Notes: generated from the sequence alone by a model not told the origin. Numbered from the stretch's first letter, positions 54,331 through 62,929 are shown. The stretch is DNA of 64,000 nt from Akkermansiaceae bacterium UBA6138 (GCA_002422425.1 DIVG01000073.1:58989-122988), one strand, 5' to 3'. Numbers and translations: made by a program.

Positions 54331-54609
54331 TCAGCACGAACCGACACGGCGGAAAATCTCTTCCGCGCGGTTCATGCCGCACCCCTCCTCCAGATGGACA
54401 GAGATCAGGATGTCTTTTACTCCGCTGTCCTTCCCCCCGGCTTCCCGTTCCTTTGTCCGCTTGAGCGGATCAGGGTCGGACACCGGTTTCTCCCCGGGAA
54501 CGAGCATGGAGATTTCTTCCATAGAAAAATTGGCCGCTCTCAACTGGTCAACGACGTGCTCAGCCTCAAGCAGGGAATGCGCCAGACAAGAATTCGAATG
54601 GGTGGTCAT
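54331..54609 (-). CDS. Short YflT-like stress protein without glycine-zipper middle
   Basis: 92 residues from an ATG with a good ribosome site (GGAAAGG). The N-terminal AHSLLEAEHVVDQLRAANFSMEEISMLVPGE resembles the start, and ILISVHLEEGCGMNRAEEIFRRVG the end, of the YflT/general-stress 17M family. The usual glycine-zipper membrane middle is absent; a short charged linker (PDPLKRTKEREAGGKDSG) joins the two ends. It lies 36 bases downstream of the PRC-barrel/BON gene and is likely in its transcript. Confidence 0.7.
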   Translation of the reverse strand: MTTHSNSCLAHSLLEAEHVVDQLRAANFSMEEISMLVPGEKPVSDPDPLKRTKEREAGGKDSGVKDILISVHLEEGCGMNRAEEIFRRVGSC

Positions 54610-54645
54610 GGCGTTGCCTTTCCAATAATTGATTACCACTGACGG

Positions 54646-55905
54646 TTATTGGGATAGCGGGACTGCCACCTTGACCACGATCAGGTTTTCCACTTCGGAC
54701 TGGCGATTATGACGATTGGCGATCTCGCCGATGATCACCTTTTCCTCGGTGGTGTCGACGGGGCCCCTGAGAGTCGTTTGTCCGTTGCTCGTAACTACGC
54801 TGACTCTGCGGGCGTTGCCGGAGACGTTCGCCAGTGCATTGATTTCCTTCCGAATTTCCGAAGTGGTCTTCAGGTCAGCGAGGGGACCGCTTTGATTCGC
54901 CGGGTCATTCGACTCCGAATCTTCGGCAGAAGCGGAACGGGGATTTGACGACGCCTTGTCGAGGAAGTAGGGCTCGACCGCGTAAGCGGCAAAGATGGCA
55001 CCAGTGTTCTCGGCACTGGTGAAGTCGGGCCAGCGATCCGCTTTGAAATGCGGCGCAGACTCCAGCGCGGTCTTATTCGTGTCGACGTGCAGCGTCGTGC
55101 GATCCGTGCTGAAACGAAATGAGGCTGCGGGAATGGCACTCAGCTCGCCCTCGATGCCGAGAAATTCACCCGTGGTCACCACCAGCGCGACGATCCTGCC
55201 GGCGGACAGATCGAGAAGGATCTCTTTGACATCACCCACCACGTCGTTCTGGAGGTTCGATACTTTCATTCCCACGATTTGGCTGGCGCGCTGGATGCCG
55301 TCGAGACGTAATTCAGGGATCGAGGCCGCGGTTCCGTCCTGGTTCGCCTCATCGACAAAGTCGAGGGAGGATTCCATTCCGAAATGCTTGTAGACCGCCG
55401 TCAGCCTCTCTGCGGTGAATGCTTCCGACCATTTCGATGAGTCAAAGGGAGGCGCGCCCAAAAGCTCCTCCTTCCCCGCGTTCAAACCCACTTGACGCTT
55501 CTCAAGGTCAAGGACGAGGGCCCCGGGCGGAACCGCCGTCTCGGATTTGCCGATCCCGAGAAACCCGCCCGTGGCGAGAATCACCTCCACCATTCGCCCT
55601 GATTCGATATCGATCGCGATTTCGTGAACCGTGCCCAGTTTCTCACCCTGACGGTTCACCACCGCCATTCCGATGAGTTCCCCCGACTTCGCCGCACCGA
55701 TGAGGCCCTGGGTTGCGGCGGTTGCGGCGGGTTCCTAAGTGGTTGGCCTGGCTGCCGCAGGTGTTGCAGGCTGCTCCGGATTCTGTGCCAGAGCCGGCGG
55801 CGGTGTCGTGTCGGTCGTAGGCTCTCCCGCGACCTGAGCGGACGTGTTGAAAGCGAGCGCGGATAATGCGGCGGCTCCGATGATGGTTTTCAAATTTCGT
55901 TTCAT
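54646..55905 (-). pseudogene. Secreted PRC-barrel/BON protein interrupted by an in-frame TAG
   Basis: The full frame has 420 codons. It starts at an ATG (55905) with a signal peptide (NLKTIIGAAALSALAFNTSAQ), followed by a proline-rich linker. Codon 57 (55735-55737) is TAG. The same frame then continues with two PRC-barrel domains (GELIGMAVVNRQGEKLGTVHEI and SQIVGMKVSNLQNDVVGDVKEI) and a C-terminal BON domain (SEIRKEINALANVSGNARRVSVVTSNGQTTLRGPVDT). Both sides are intact. An alternative start at 55668 would lose the signal peptide. PRC-barrel and BON proteins bind envelope or membrane components during stress. A recent nonsense mutation, read-through or sequencing error are possible. A TGGGG-N5-CCCCA element lies 89 bases upstream. 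Confidence 0.85.
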
Positions 55906-56301
55906 GTCTAATTGGATTTTGTGTTTGTTAGTTTATTGAAGGATCAGGTCCTTCAACTGGTCAGCACCTTAGGAGGGGCCGTCCGGACGGGCCATGGGGT
56001 TAATCCCCACCCCTTTTACCGGAAACGGAAAGACCGCCGGGTCGAGTTGACGCGGCGGCCTTTATTTCGCGGGGAGGTGCCGATTCTCAACACGCCACAC
56101 GTTCGATCCCATGACCACTCTTTCCGACATCTTGACCAAACCCGCGAACGGTCTCGAAGACGGTAAAAAGGCCGGGGAGGGTCAAGTTGAGAAAAAGAGG
56201 AGTGGCTTTTCGGGGTGTCTTTTTCATCAACGCAACCCCAACGGTGGCTCTAATCCCTGTAGACGAGGTGAAAACCCGCCCCGGAAGACGAATGCCGTGA
56301 T
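55906..56301. other. 396-base gap with one palindromic element
   Basis: The region upstream of the PRC/BON gene contains the 18-base palindromic element at 55994-56011 and a GC hairpin-like CCGCCG...CGGCGG near 56034-56058. Short open frames on both strands were not convincing as genes. A 46-codon frame on the minus strand from 56227 lacks a good ribosome site. Confidence 0.6.
55994..56011 (-). promoter_or_regulatory. Shared palindromic element, copy 1
   Basis: Plus-strand ATGGGGTTAATCCCCACC; the palindrome is TGGGG-TTAAT-CCCCA. It lies 89 bases upstream of the PRC-barrel/BON start on the minus strand. It matches the elements at 56913, 57008 (opposite strand) and 63226. Confidence 0.7.
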
Positions 56302-56451
56302 TCAAATGATCCGGCGTCCCTGGATGATTCGCACCAGAACGATAACGACGGCTACGACCACAAGGATGTGGATGAGTCCGCCCATGGTGTAACTGGTCAC
56401 GAGGCCGAGAGCCCAGAGCACGAGGAGAACGATGGCGATGGTCATTAACAT
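56302..56451 (-). CDS. Small membrane protein of the lmo0937 family
   Basis: 49 residues from the ATG at 56451, which is preceded by AAAGGA. Two membrane helices around MTIAIVLLVLWALGLVTSYTMGG and IHILVVVAVVIVLVRIIQGRR match the widespread lmo0937 (DUF5670) family, which often appears in general-stress gene sets. The longer frame to 56565 has no family-like sequence before this ATG. Confidence 0.85.
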   Translation of the reverse strand: MLMTIAIVLLVLWALGLVTSYTMGGLIHILVVVAVVIVLVRIIQGRRII

Positions 56452-56581
56452 AATATAGTTTCCTTTCTGCGGAGGGATTGGCGGTGATGTCGCCACTGGT
56501 TTCCGCTGAACCGGGGGCGTGATGGTTAGAATGGAAAAATCGTGGGGACCGGGCGGCGCGACCACTTGATCGCGAAACGTT

Positions 56582-56815
56582 CTACATCGGGCGGTTCCGC
56601 GTCACCATAGGCCGATAGTTGGTGTTACGAACCGCCCCGGTCGAATAATAGTAGGCACCGTCAGCGTTGCTGCGGTAGTAGGGCCTGGCCGGACCTCTCT
56701 CTATCGATTTGGTGCCGATAGGCCGGGGAGGGGCCGACCACTGCCTTGTGCGGCAACTGCTCAAGAAGACGGGGGCGCCAGCGAGCAATATGGTGAGAAT
56801 AATCATCGTTTTCAT
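56582..56815 (-). CDS. Small lipoprotein of unknown function
   Basis: 77 residues from the ATG at 56815. A hydrophobic signal ends in the lipobox FLSSC, so the mature protein would be lipidated at that Cys. The mature part is short, basic and Tyr/Arg-rich (PARPYYRSNADGAYYYSTGAVRNTNYRP), with no named family. A shared palindromic element lies 98 bases upstream. Confidence 0.7.
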   Translation of the reverse strand: MKTMIILTILLAGAPVFLSSCRTRQWSAPPRPIGTKSIERGPARPYYRSNADGAYYYSTGAVRNTNYRPMVTRNRPM

Positions 56816-56912
56816 GGCGGGTGACGGCCTCACTTGACCGAGCGCTTTCTTCGGGGGCGGAGCTGGTCAGCTTTTTTCGACTGCAGAATAGCCTTTCGCC
56901 CGCCGCATCACG

Positions 56913-56930
56913 ATGGGGTAAATCCCTACC
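56913..56930 (-). promoter_or_regulatory. Shared palindromic element, copy 2
   Basis: Plus-strand ATGGGGTAAATCCCTACC, 98 bases upstream of the small lipoprotein gene on the minus strand. Confidence 0.7.
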
Positions 56931-57007
56931 TGCACCCATTCCTACGAGGATGTGGAAACGAACAGGGTTCGTCTCCGGAACGGCGCGCGGAAAAGAGGAA
57001 ACCGAAG

Positions 57008-57025
57008 GGTAGGGTTTTTACCCAT
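57008..57025 (+). promoter_or_regulatory. Shared palindromic element, copy 3 (opposite orientation)
   Basis: Read on the minus strand it is ATGGGTAAAAACCCTACC, so it is oriented toward the plus-strand response regulator gene, 210 bases downstream. On the plus strand it contains TACCCAT, which fits the NarL heptamer pattern TACYYMT. Confidence 0.65.
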
Positions 57026-57235
57026 GGACTCTTCGGAGCACTGGCCCAGACTTTGATCATGGTAAAGGTCTTCCGATCCGCTCACGAGAACAACCCAACC
57101 GGAAACACCACCATTTCATTTATCGGCCTTTTGCCGGCATCAACTTCCGGCTCCCGGTCTTCAAATCCTCGCTCCAGTGCAGCCGCAACCCCTTACGGTA
57201 ACGAACCCAGGTCAAACCCCTGAATAAAATTCCCC

Positions 57236-57919
57236 ATGAGCTGTATCACCGTCCTTCTCGCCGAAGACCACATCATCCTCCGGGATGGGCTCAAAGCCCT
57301 GTTGGGCATAGAGAAAGACCTCAAGATCGTTGCCGAGGCAGGCGACGGGCGCGAGGCAGTGGCGCTGGCCGAAAAGCTCCGGCCCGACCTGATCGTAATG
57401 GATATCGCCATGCCGCTTCTCAATGGATTTGAATCGACACGGCAGATCCTCCGCCATCGGCCGGGAACCAAGGTCATCATCCTCTCGGCGCATAACGACG
57501 ATTCCTACGTGAACGAGGCGCTCGAATGCGGTGCCTCGGGCTACCTCCTTAAACAGATTGCCGCCAACATTCTTCCCCAGGCAATCCGGGAAGTCCACTG
57601 CGGCACTCCTTGTTTCAGCCCGGGGATCTACCGGCGCCTTGTCCATCACCGGGACCGGGCCCGGGCTGAAGGAAATCCGCATCCAAAGTTGGCTGCTCCC
57701 GCCCTCAGTTCTCGGGAAATGGAGGTCTTTCAGCTCATCGCAGAAGGCCACACCAACAAGGACATGGCGGGTCTGCTGGGGATCAGCTTCAAGACCGTCG
57801 AGAAACACCGGCACAACGTCATGGAAAAGCTCAACATCCACGACATCGCCGGACTCACCCGCCACGCCATCGAGACAGGAATTATCGAGTGCGGCGTGCA
57901 GCCGACGACGCAACGTTAA
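57236..57919 (+). CDS. NarL/FixJ-type response regulator
   Basis: 227 residues. The receiver has the acidic pair Glu10-Asp11 and the phospho-acceptor Asp56 (LIVMDIAMPLL), with LLKQ near 105. The C-terminal LuxR-type HTH (about 158-220) has LSSREMEVFQLIAEGHTNKDMAGLLGISFKTVEKHRHNVMEKLNIHDIAGLTRHAI. It is a typical partner of HisKA_3 kinases such as the one encoded convergently 350 bases downstream. A shared palindromic element lies 210 bases upstream, so it may regulate itself and nearby stress genes. Confidence 0.95.
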   Translation: MSCITVLLAEDHIILRDGLKALLGIEKDLKIVAEAGDGREAVALAEKLRPDLIVMDIAMPLLNGFESTRQILRHRPGTKVIILSAHNDDSYVNEALECGASGYLLKQIAANILPQAIREVHCGTPCFSPGIYRRLVHHRDRARAEGNPHPKLAAPALSSREMEVFQLIAEGHTNKDMAGLLGISFKTVEKHRHNVMEKLNIHDIAGLTRHAIETGIIECGVQPTTQR

Positions 57920-57948
57920 TGCGTTCGTCAAAACGGAAAAAACGACTT

Positions 57949-58170
57949 ATGAAACCAAGAAGCATCACCGGACTCGTCCTTGTCGCCCTGGGCGTCCTCG
58001 CCCTCGCCTACCAGGGAATCACCTACCCTTCGAAGAAAGATACCATCGATCTCGGCCCGCTCACCATCACCACCCAGGAGAAAAAGACGATCCCGCTACC
58101 TCCTATTCTCGGCGTATTCGCGATTGTCGGCGGAGTGGTGCTCATGGTCCTGGATCGGCGAAAAGCCTAA
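57949..58170 (+). CDS. Small two-helix membrane protein (DUF3185-like)
   Basis: 73 residues from the ATG at 57949. Two helices, SITGLVLVALGVLALAYQGITY and ILGVFAIVGGVVLMVLD, flank a short outer loop KKDTIDLGPLTITTQEKKTIPLPP, the pattern of DUF3185-like proteins common in stress regulons. It follows the response regulator by 29 bases and is probably co-transcribed. Convergent with the kinase gene. Confidence 0.82.
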   Translation: MKPRSITGLVLVALGVLALAYQGITYPSKKDTIDLGPLTITTQEKKTIPLPPILGVFAIVGGVVLMVLDRRKA

Positions 58171-58271
58171 GTCAGGAGCCTGGTTCAGCGCCCGGTCTCG
58201 CAAAGGCCGCCCGCCGCTTTCGAGGCAGTTCGTGCCGGTTTCCTTGAGGGTCCCCGACGGACGGTTCGAGG

Positions 58272-60290
58272 CTACGGGTTTGAATCGTCGGCGGGAACGG
58301 TGCAGGTCACGCACGTGCCTCCGCCCTCATCCCCGCCCACCTCGAGATTACCATGGATCAGCTGTGCTCGATACCTCATGATGCGGAGACCCATGCCTCC
58401 GCTCTCCCGGCAGAACTCGGACAAGCCGACCCCGTCATCCTGAACGGTGAGCTGCCATAACCCCTTAATTTTACCCAGGCGGATGAGAATATGTTCGGCA
58501 CGGGCATGCTTGACGGAGTTCCGGACCGCTTCCTGCGCGATGCGGAAGAGTTGCACCGACTCGGTGTCACCCGGAGTCTGCCTCAAGTCCGGGCCGGCCT
58601 GAATCTCGCAAGAGACGCCGAACTGGGCCTGGGTGTGCTGCGCGACGCCCCTCAATGCAGCGAGCAGGCCGTGCTGCTTGAGTTCCACCGGAAAAAAATC
58701 CTTCGCCAGGTCCCTCACATTTCCATGCGCCGTCGCCAACATTTCGCAGAGCCGCTCGGCCTCTTTCGCGTGCATCGGGGCAGGTTCCACCAGACTTTTT
58801 GCCAGCACGTGCAGCATCATTGCGATGCCTGTCAGCTCCTGCAGAAGCCCGTCATGCAGTTCCCGCCCGAGCCGTTCACGCTCCTGCTCGACGGCCTCGG
58901 CGACGGTTGCCTCAAGGCGTTTTCGTTCTTCGGTTTCCAACAGAAGGCGTGCATGAGCTGCCGTCAGTTCTTCCGTACGCTCGACGACGAGCCCCTCAAG
59001 CTGGAAGGCGCGATCGGCCAGTTTCGATTTGGTATCTATCAACTCCTCCCGCGCCCGCATCATGTCATCAATGTCCGTGCTCGAGCCGATCCATAAGGTG
59101 ATCCTGCCCGCTGCGTCGCGCATGGCGAAGGCCCGGCTGAGATGCCATCGATACGCCCCGCCCCTGCTCAGAAAACGATGCTCCATCTCGAAATCGGCTC
59201 CGGTCGCTAGCGATGCTTCCCAGCGGCGGATGTTTTCTTCACGATCGGCGAGGTGAATGAATTCCATCGAGCCCCAACCCCGGATTTGGTCGAAGGGCAT
59301 ACCTGCGAACTCCTTCCATTGAAGACTCACGTAATCTAACTCTCCGTCAGGCTTCGCGGTGAAGATTTTCTGCGGCATGGATTCGGCCATGAAACGGAAC
59401 CGCTCGCCTGCCTCGCGCAGGGCTTCCTCAAACTCCTTGCGGGCTGTGATGTCGGTGATGTTTTGCAGAACCGAAGCAGGATTGCCATCGCCGTCCCGGT
59501 CCAGAACTTTGCGGGCCAGCACAGTGATCCGGCTCCCGTCGTGGCGAGTATGGATGAGTTCGCCGGTCCAGCACCCGCTTTGGTGGAGAGCCTGCGTCAT
59601 CTCTTCCGCCGTTCCGGGAAATGCGGTCTTAAAAAGTGTATCACCGATCTTCCCTGTCACCTCTTCGCAGGACCATCCGTAAATTTCTTCAGCGCCGTGG
59701 TTCCAGTAGGTGATTCGGCCTTCCAGGTCACTTACGATGACGGCGTCATGAGTGAGATCGAGGAGTCGGGCTTTTTCCGCGAGCTGTCTCGCCGTCTTCT
59801 GCCGCCCGGCGATTTCCTCCCGGAGTTGTCGGTTCAGGTTCTCGGCTGCTTCGGTGAGCTTGTGCTGGCGCAGGGAACCGAGGAGAAGTGCCTCGTTCAT
59901 CGCGACAGTTGTTTCGTGAGTCTTCGTGCTTTCGGTCACTTGGATCATGACTCCGACGAGCAATTCGTCCGCCCTCAGCGGCCACAACGTGTATGACCAG
60001 AAAACGGGATCGGGCGTTGAGTGATCCTTTTCAGTGTGATGCACCGGAGTGCCCGAACGAAAGACCTGCTCGATCAGGGTGACGCATTGATCGCGTTCCG
60101 GCAGCAGGTCGGAGAAGGGAATCCCGACGAGTTGTTCCGGCGGTTTCCCCATGAGCTGACAGAAGGCGGGATTGACATAACGAACGAGGTGCATCGTTCC
60201 CTCCACGGTGACAATCGGCAAAGGTGCCTCTTCAAGAGAGAAACCCGGAAGGACGTTTGCGACTCTGCCGGGCATAGGTTCTGCAGCCAT
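58272..60290 (-). CDS. PAS-domain sensor histidine kinase, NarX/DegS (HisKA_3) type
   Basis: 672 residues without an obvious membrane helix, so probably cytosolic. Three PAS regions are visible: about 18-120, about 178-290 (VIVSDLEGRITYWNHGAEEIYG...ITDITARKEFEE) and about 295-420 (FRFMAESMPQKIFTAKPDGELDYVSLQWKEFAG). A coiled-coil linker leads to HisKA_3 with phospho-acceptor His479 (ERLGRELHDGLLQELTGIAMML). The ATPase domain has NSVKHARAEH, DDGVGL and GGMGLRIMRYRAQLIHG. Third in an operon with the KaiC-like ATPase (14 bases) and a 140-residue protein. The local NarL-type regulator is its likely target. Confidence 0.94.
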   Translation of the reverse strand: MAAEPMPGRVANVLPGFSLEEAPLPIVTVEGTMHLVRYVNPAFCQLMGKPPEQLVGIPFSDLLPERDQCVTLIEQVFRSGTPVHHTEKDHSTPDPVFWSYTLWPLRADELLVGVMIQVTESTKTHETTVAMNEALLLGSLRQHKLTEAAENLNRQLREEIAGRQKTARQLAEKARLLDLTHDAVIVSDLEGRITYWNHGAEEIYGWSCEEVTGKIGDTLFKTAFPGTAEEMTQALHQSGCWTGELIHTRHDGSRITVLARKVLDRDGDGNPASVLQNITDITARKEFEEALREAGERFRFMAESMPQKIFTAKPDGELDYVSLQWKEFAGMPFDQIRGWGSMEFIHLADREENIRRWEASLATGADFEMEHRFLSRGGAYRWHLSRAFAMRDAAGRITLWIGSSTDIDDMMRAREELIDTKSKLADRAFQLEGLVVERTEELTAAHARLLLETEERKRLEATVAEAVEQERERLGRELHDGLLQELTGIAMMLHVLAKSLVEPAPMHAKEAERLCEMLATAHGNVRDLAKDFFPVELKQHGLLAALRGVAQHTQAQFGVSCEIQAGPDLRQTPGDTESVQLFRIAQEAVRNSVKHARAEHILIRLGKIKGLWQLTVQDDGVGLSEFCRESGGMGLRIMRYRAQLIHGNLEVGGDEGGGTCVTCTVPADDSNP

Positions 60291-60304
60291 CGGTTTGGTT
60301 TACT

Positions 60305-61861
60305 TTAAATCTTTGCCTTCGGTTCGGGTGCCGATTCCGCCCGTTTACCTACGCGGGTCGGAATCCCAGTGGTGAGGCCGGTGTAGTCCGTCTGACAAGG
60401 GCCGATTACCACGACACCGCGGTTCGTGATGACATACTCGCGGATATCCTTGCTGTGATTGCCGCCTCGCATCTTGACGACCACCATCACCTTCCGGAGC
60501 TGGCCGTCGATCTCTACATAACGCATGCGGAGAATGTCGTCGGTGAGAAAAGAGATCGCATAGTGGCTGAACGGCATCGCCTGAAAGGAATCCTCGATCT
60601 CGACGGTGCTGAGAACGGTGACCCCGGCACCGGTCAGCGCCCCAATCATGCGATAAAGCGACTCGCGAAAGTCGGCGCGGAATCCGGGCGCAAGGGCCAT
60701 TTCGAAACCGGCCAGAGAGTCGATCACGAGACGCTTGGCACGGGTGCGCCCGATCGCGTCAAGAATTGCCTGCATCGTCTCGTCGACTGAGAGGTCGAGG
60801 GGGCGAAGGTAGAGCATTTCCAGCTTACCGCTCGATTGAGGCTCCTTCAGATTGAGACCGAACCCCCGGGCGCGTTCGGTATATCCATCAGGCCGTTCCT
60901 CAAAGAGCGCCATGATCGCCGATTCACCCTGTCGCAACCCCTCGGCAATGAATTGCGTGGCCAAGGCGGACTTACCCGTCCCCGAAGGCCCCGCCACGAG
61001 GAGGCTGTCGCCCTCGAGAATTCCGCCGCCCATCATCGTGTCTAACTCGGGAATGCCGGTGGAAAGACGCCGACGCCGCCCCGGCTTCGGTTTTCTCCCG
61101 GTAAGTCCCAGGGTGCGGGGGAATGCTTGGAGGCCGTCGTCATTGATGCGGATGGTGTGCAGGCCGGGTACCGATGCCTGCCCGCGCAGTTTCATGATCT
61201 GCATCTTGCGAACGACCGAGTTCCGCTCCGCCACCTGCCAGAGCCACAAGAGGCCGTCAGCAATGGTAAACAGGGGATTGTTCCGGATCTCCGACTCGGC
61301 GTATTCGCCGACGAGGAATGTTGTCGCCTCCCAGCTCGTGAGGAATTGCGCGAGCCGCTGAATGAAACTCTGCAAATCCGCCTCGCTCGCCTCGTTCGCC
61401 GCTTTCCGGGCCACGGTGCGGAAGGAATCCACCACGACAATGCCGGGGCTGACATTCGTGACCTGCTTGACGATCTCCGCGAGGACCGCATCGAGGTCCT
61501 GCTCCATGACCACGTCAGCGAGGTTGAAGAGGCGGATGGACTTGCCCAACTTGGACTCGTCGAAGAAAGAAAACTGTTGCTGATAACGGAGCATCTTCAC
61601 CGCCGGTTCGCCCAGGACGGTGAAGTAAAGCGCGGGTTTTCCGGGCGTCGCATTGGCAAAGACGATCTGGTGCGCCAACGTCGTCTTGCCGCAACCGGGC
61701 GTCCCGGCGATGATGTTGAAGGAGAATTCCGGAATGCCCCCGCCAAGGATCTCGTCGAGGCCGCGTATCCCGGTCGGGAGTTGGCGAATCGCGACTTTGA
61801 GCGACTCGCTCGCTTCGGCCCGGGACGCGTTTCGTTTCGCGCCGACGTGTTGTTTTTTCAT
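60305..61861 (-). CDS. KaiC-like double RecA-type ATPase
   Basis: About 518 residues from the ATG at 61861. Two KaiC modules are present. CI has Walker A GTPGCGKTT and Walker B IVVVDSFRTVA. CII has Walker A GPSGTGKSA, the EE pair (ALFEERPDGY) and LVIDSLAGFEMAL, and the C-terminal KMRGGNHSKDIREYVITNRG. At the KaiC phosphosite region it reads SHYAISFLTDDILRMRYVE: Ser437 aligns with cyanobacterial Ser431, but the adjacent Thr432 is Phe. No kaiA or kaiB is near. It is probably a signalling ATPase that communicates with the kinase rather than a clock. Confidence 0.92.
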   Translation of the reverse strand: MKKQHVGAKRNASRAEASESLKVAIRQLPTGIRGLDEILGGGIPEFSFNIIAGTPGCGKTTLAHQIVFANATPGKPALYFTVLGEPAVKMLRYQQQFSFFDESKLGKSIRLFNLADVVMEQDLDAVLAEIVKQVTNVSPGIVVVDSFRTVARKAANEASEADLQSFIQRLAQFLTSWEATTFLVGEYAESEIRNNPLFTIADGLLWLWQVAERNSVVRKMQIMKLRGQASVPGLHTIRINDDGLQAFPRTLGLTGRKPKPGRRRRLSTGIPELDTMMGGGILEGDSLLVAGPSGTGKSALATQFIAEGLRQGESAIMALFEERPDGYTERARGFGLNLKEPQSSGKLEMLYLRPLDLSVDETMQAILDAIGRTRAKRLVIDSLAGFEMALAPGFRADFRESLYRMIGALTGAGVTVLSTVEIEDSFQAMPFSHYAISFLTDDILRMRYVEIDGQLRKVMVVVKMRGGNHSKDIREYVITNRGVVVIGPCQTDYTGLTTGIPTRVGKRAESAPEPKAKI

Positions 61862-61869
61862 GATCGATA

Positions 61870-62292
61870 TCAAATTTTGAAATTCAGATCCCGGGCGGGA
61901 AATTTTGGCCAGACCTCGCGCACCAAGTGCAGCGTCAGCCGTTCGCCGATGAAAGCCACGAGCAATCCGAGCAACTGGGCGACCAGCACAACCCCGCCCA
62001 TGAGCGCATCGTCCGGAGCGACCGACTCGTCCAACGGGGCCGTTCCTTGCAAGGTCCCGTCGATAGCGACCTCGATGAGACATAGCCAGGACACCTCAGC
62101 GCTGGCGAGGGCGAGAGCGCGCATCAGCAAGGCGCGATGACCGCCATTTCCCATGAGGGTCGTGAGATGGGCTCGCATCTTCGCGGAGACGGCAAAGGCC
62201 GTGGACACCCCGGAATCGACGGATTGCAACGCCGCCTCATGGGCAACGAGTCGCGCGGCAAAGTTCCGCATCGGTGGGGTGGCTCGGTTCAT
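61870..62292 (-). CDS. Membrane-associated protein of the KaiC/kinase operon
   Basis: 140 residues, no named family. The first about 65 residues are amphipathic and helical (NFAARLVAHEAALQSVDSGVSTAFAVSAKMRAHLTTLMGNGGHRALLMRALALA). The C-terminal half (GGVVLVAQLLGLLVAFIGERLTLHLVREVWP) has one hydrophobic segment. It lies 8 bases before the KaiC-like gene and is the first gene of the operon, so it probably belongs to the same signalling unit, but how is not visible. Confidence 0.7.
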   Translation of the reverse strand: MNRATPPMRNFAARLVAHEAALQSVDSGVSTAFAVSAKMRAHLTTLMGNGGHRALLMRALALASAEVSWLCLIEVAIDGTLQGTAPLDESVAPDDALMGGVVLVAQLLGLLVAFIGERLTLHLVREVWPKFPARDLNFKI

Positions 62293-62929
62293 TCAAGGCG
62301 GAGCCAGGAGAGGCTCCCTGCGACAGGGAGGTTGCCGTGCGGGCGTAATTGATCCAAAAGGGGTGCGTTTCCGCCGGTTCTTTGACTCAGTCTAGCGGCG
62401 CGAAAGATGTGGCACAAGCCAATAAACACCCGACCTGCGTTCCAAGCCGGCTTCGGTCTCGTTCATGATCGTAATGAGAGATAAATCGCATCGGCCGCAA
62501 GCGGATCGAAGGCCCCTGGCAGAGCCCCCTGCGTCATCACCGGAAAGCCTTCGGCGGGGTGAAATCCGCCTGACGAGCCGCTGTGAGCGGCCATGGTCTT
62601 CTGTCACCCGCATTTCTAGAGAGACAGGCTAACTGCTCCAGCGGCTCGACGAGACTATCCGAACCGGGGAGGTTGCGGGAACGGTGCCGGCGTCCCGCCT
62701 CAGAAACCGTCCCGCCTGGCCTCTTGAGGACTTGCACGACCGGATTTAGCATTCGACCGGGAAGACCCGCGACCGCATCCGGATCGCCACGCCCCGCTCT
62801 TCTTCCGATGACGAGGTCGTCGCCGCGTCGTAAATGGAAGCAATGCAAGAAGGCGAGGAGTAGTGGTTAGGGGGATTCTCCCGAACGATCCCGACAGTTC
62901 GTGACGAAGGCGGCTCAACAGGCGGAGGA
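62293..62929. other. 637-base gap holding a cobalamin-riboswitch-like element
   Basis: Between the 140-residue protein and the glycine-zipper lipoprotein. The plus strand carries the cobalamin element at 62516-62641, then alternative hairpins (GCGGGA 62675-62680 with TCCCGC 62693-62698; GGGAACGGT 62677-62685 with AACCGTCCC 62705-62713). Only a 9-codon frame (62834-62863) was seen downstream. Minus-strand frames here are not convincing. Confidence 0.65.
62516..62641 (+). promoter_or_regulatory. Cobalamin riboswitch-like element, no gene downstream
   Basis: Ordered conserved parts of the B12 aptamer: CTGG-CAG (62516-62522) pairing with CTG...CCAG (62633-62641); GGAAA (62542-62546); a hairpin GGCGG-GGTGAAAT-CCGCC (62553-62570); TGACGAGCCGCTGTGAGCGG, including GCCGC-TGTGA-GCGGC (62577-62591); and AGACAGGCTAACTGCTCC (62622-62639), which matches the 3' B12 box AGCCAGGAGACCTGCC well. 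Downstream hairpins could form an expression platform. No B12 synthesis, transport or isozyme gene follows on this strand within the window. Confidence 0.68.

Larger units (their letters stand above)
56816..57235. other. 420-base regulatory gap between the lipoprotein and response regulator genes
   Basis: Two copies of the 18-base palindromic element face outward, at 56913-56930 toward the lipoprotein gene and at 57008-57025 toward the response regulator gene. No convincing gene is visible in the gap. Confidence 0.65.

Noticed and set aside
56243..56260. TGGCTCTAATCCCTG as a degenerate copy of the shared element
   Set aside because: The left arm does not match and no supported gene starts at the expected distance.
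56087..56392. Two overlapping short frames (46 codons minus strand, 93 codons plus strand)
   Set aside because: No good ribosome site and no family resemblance; the plus-strand one overlaps the lmo0937-family gene.
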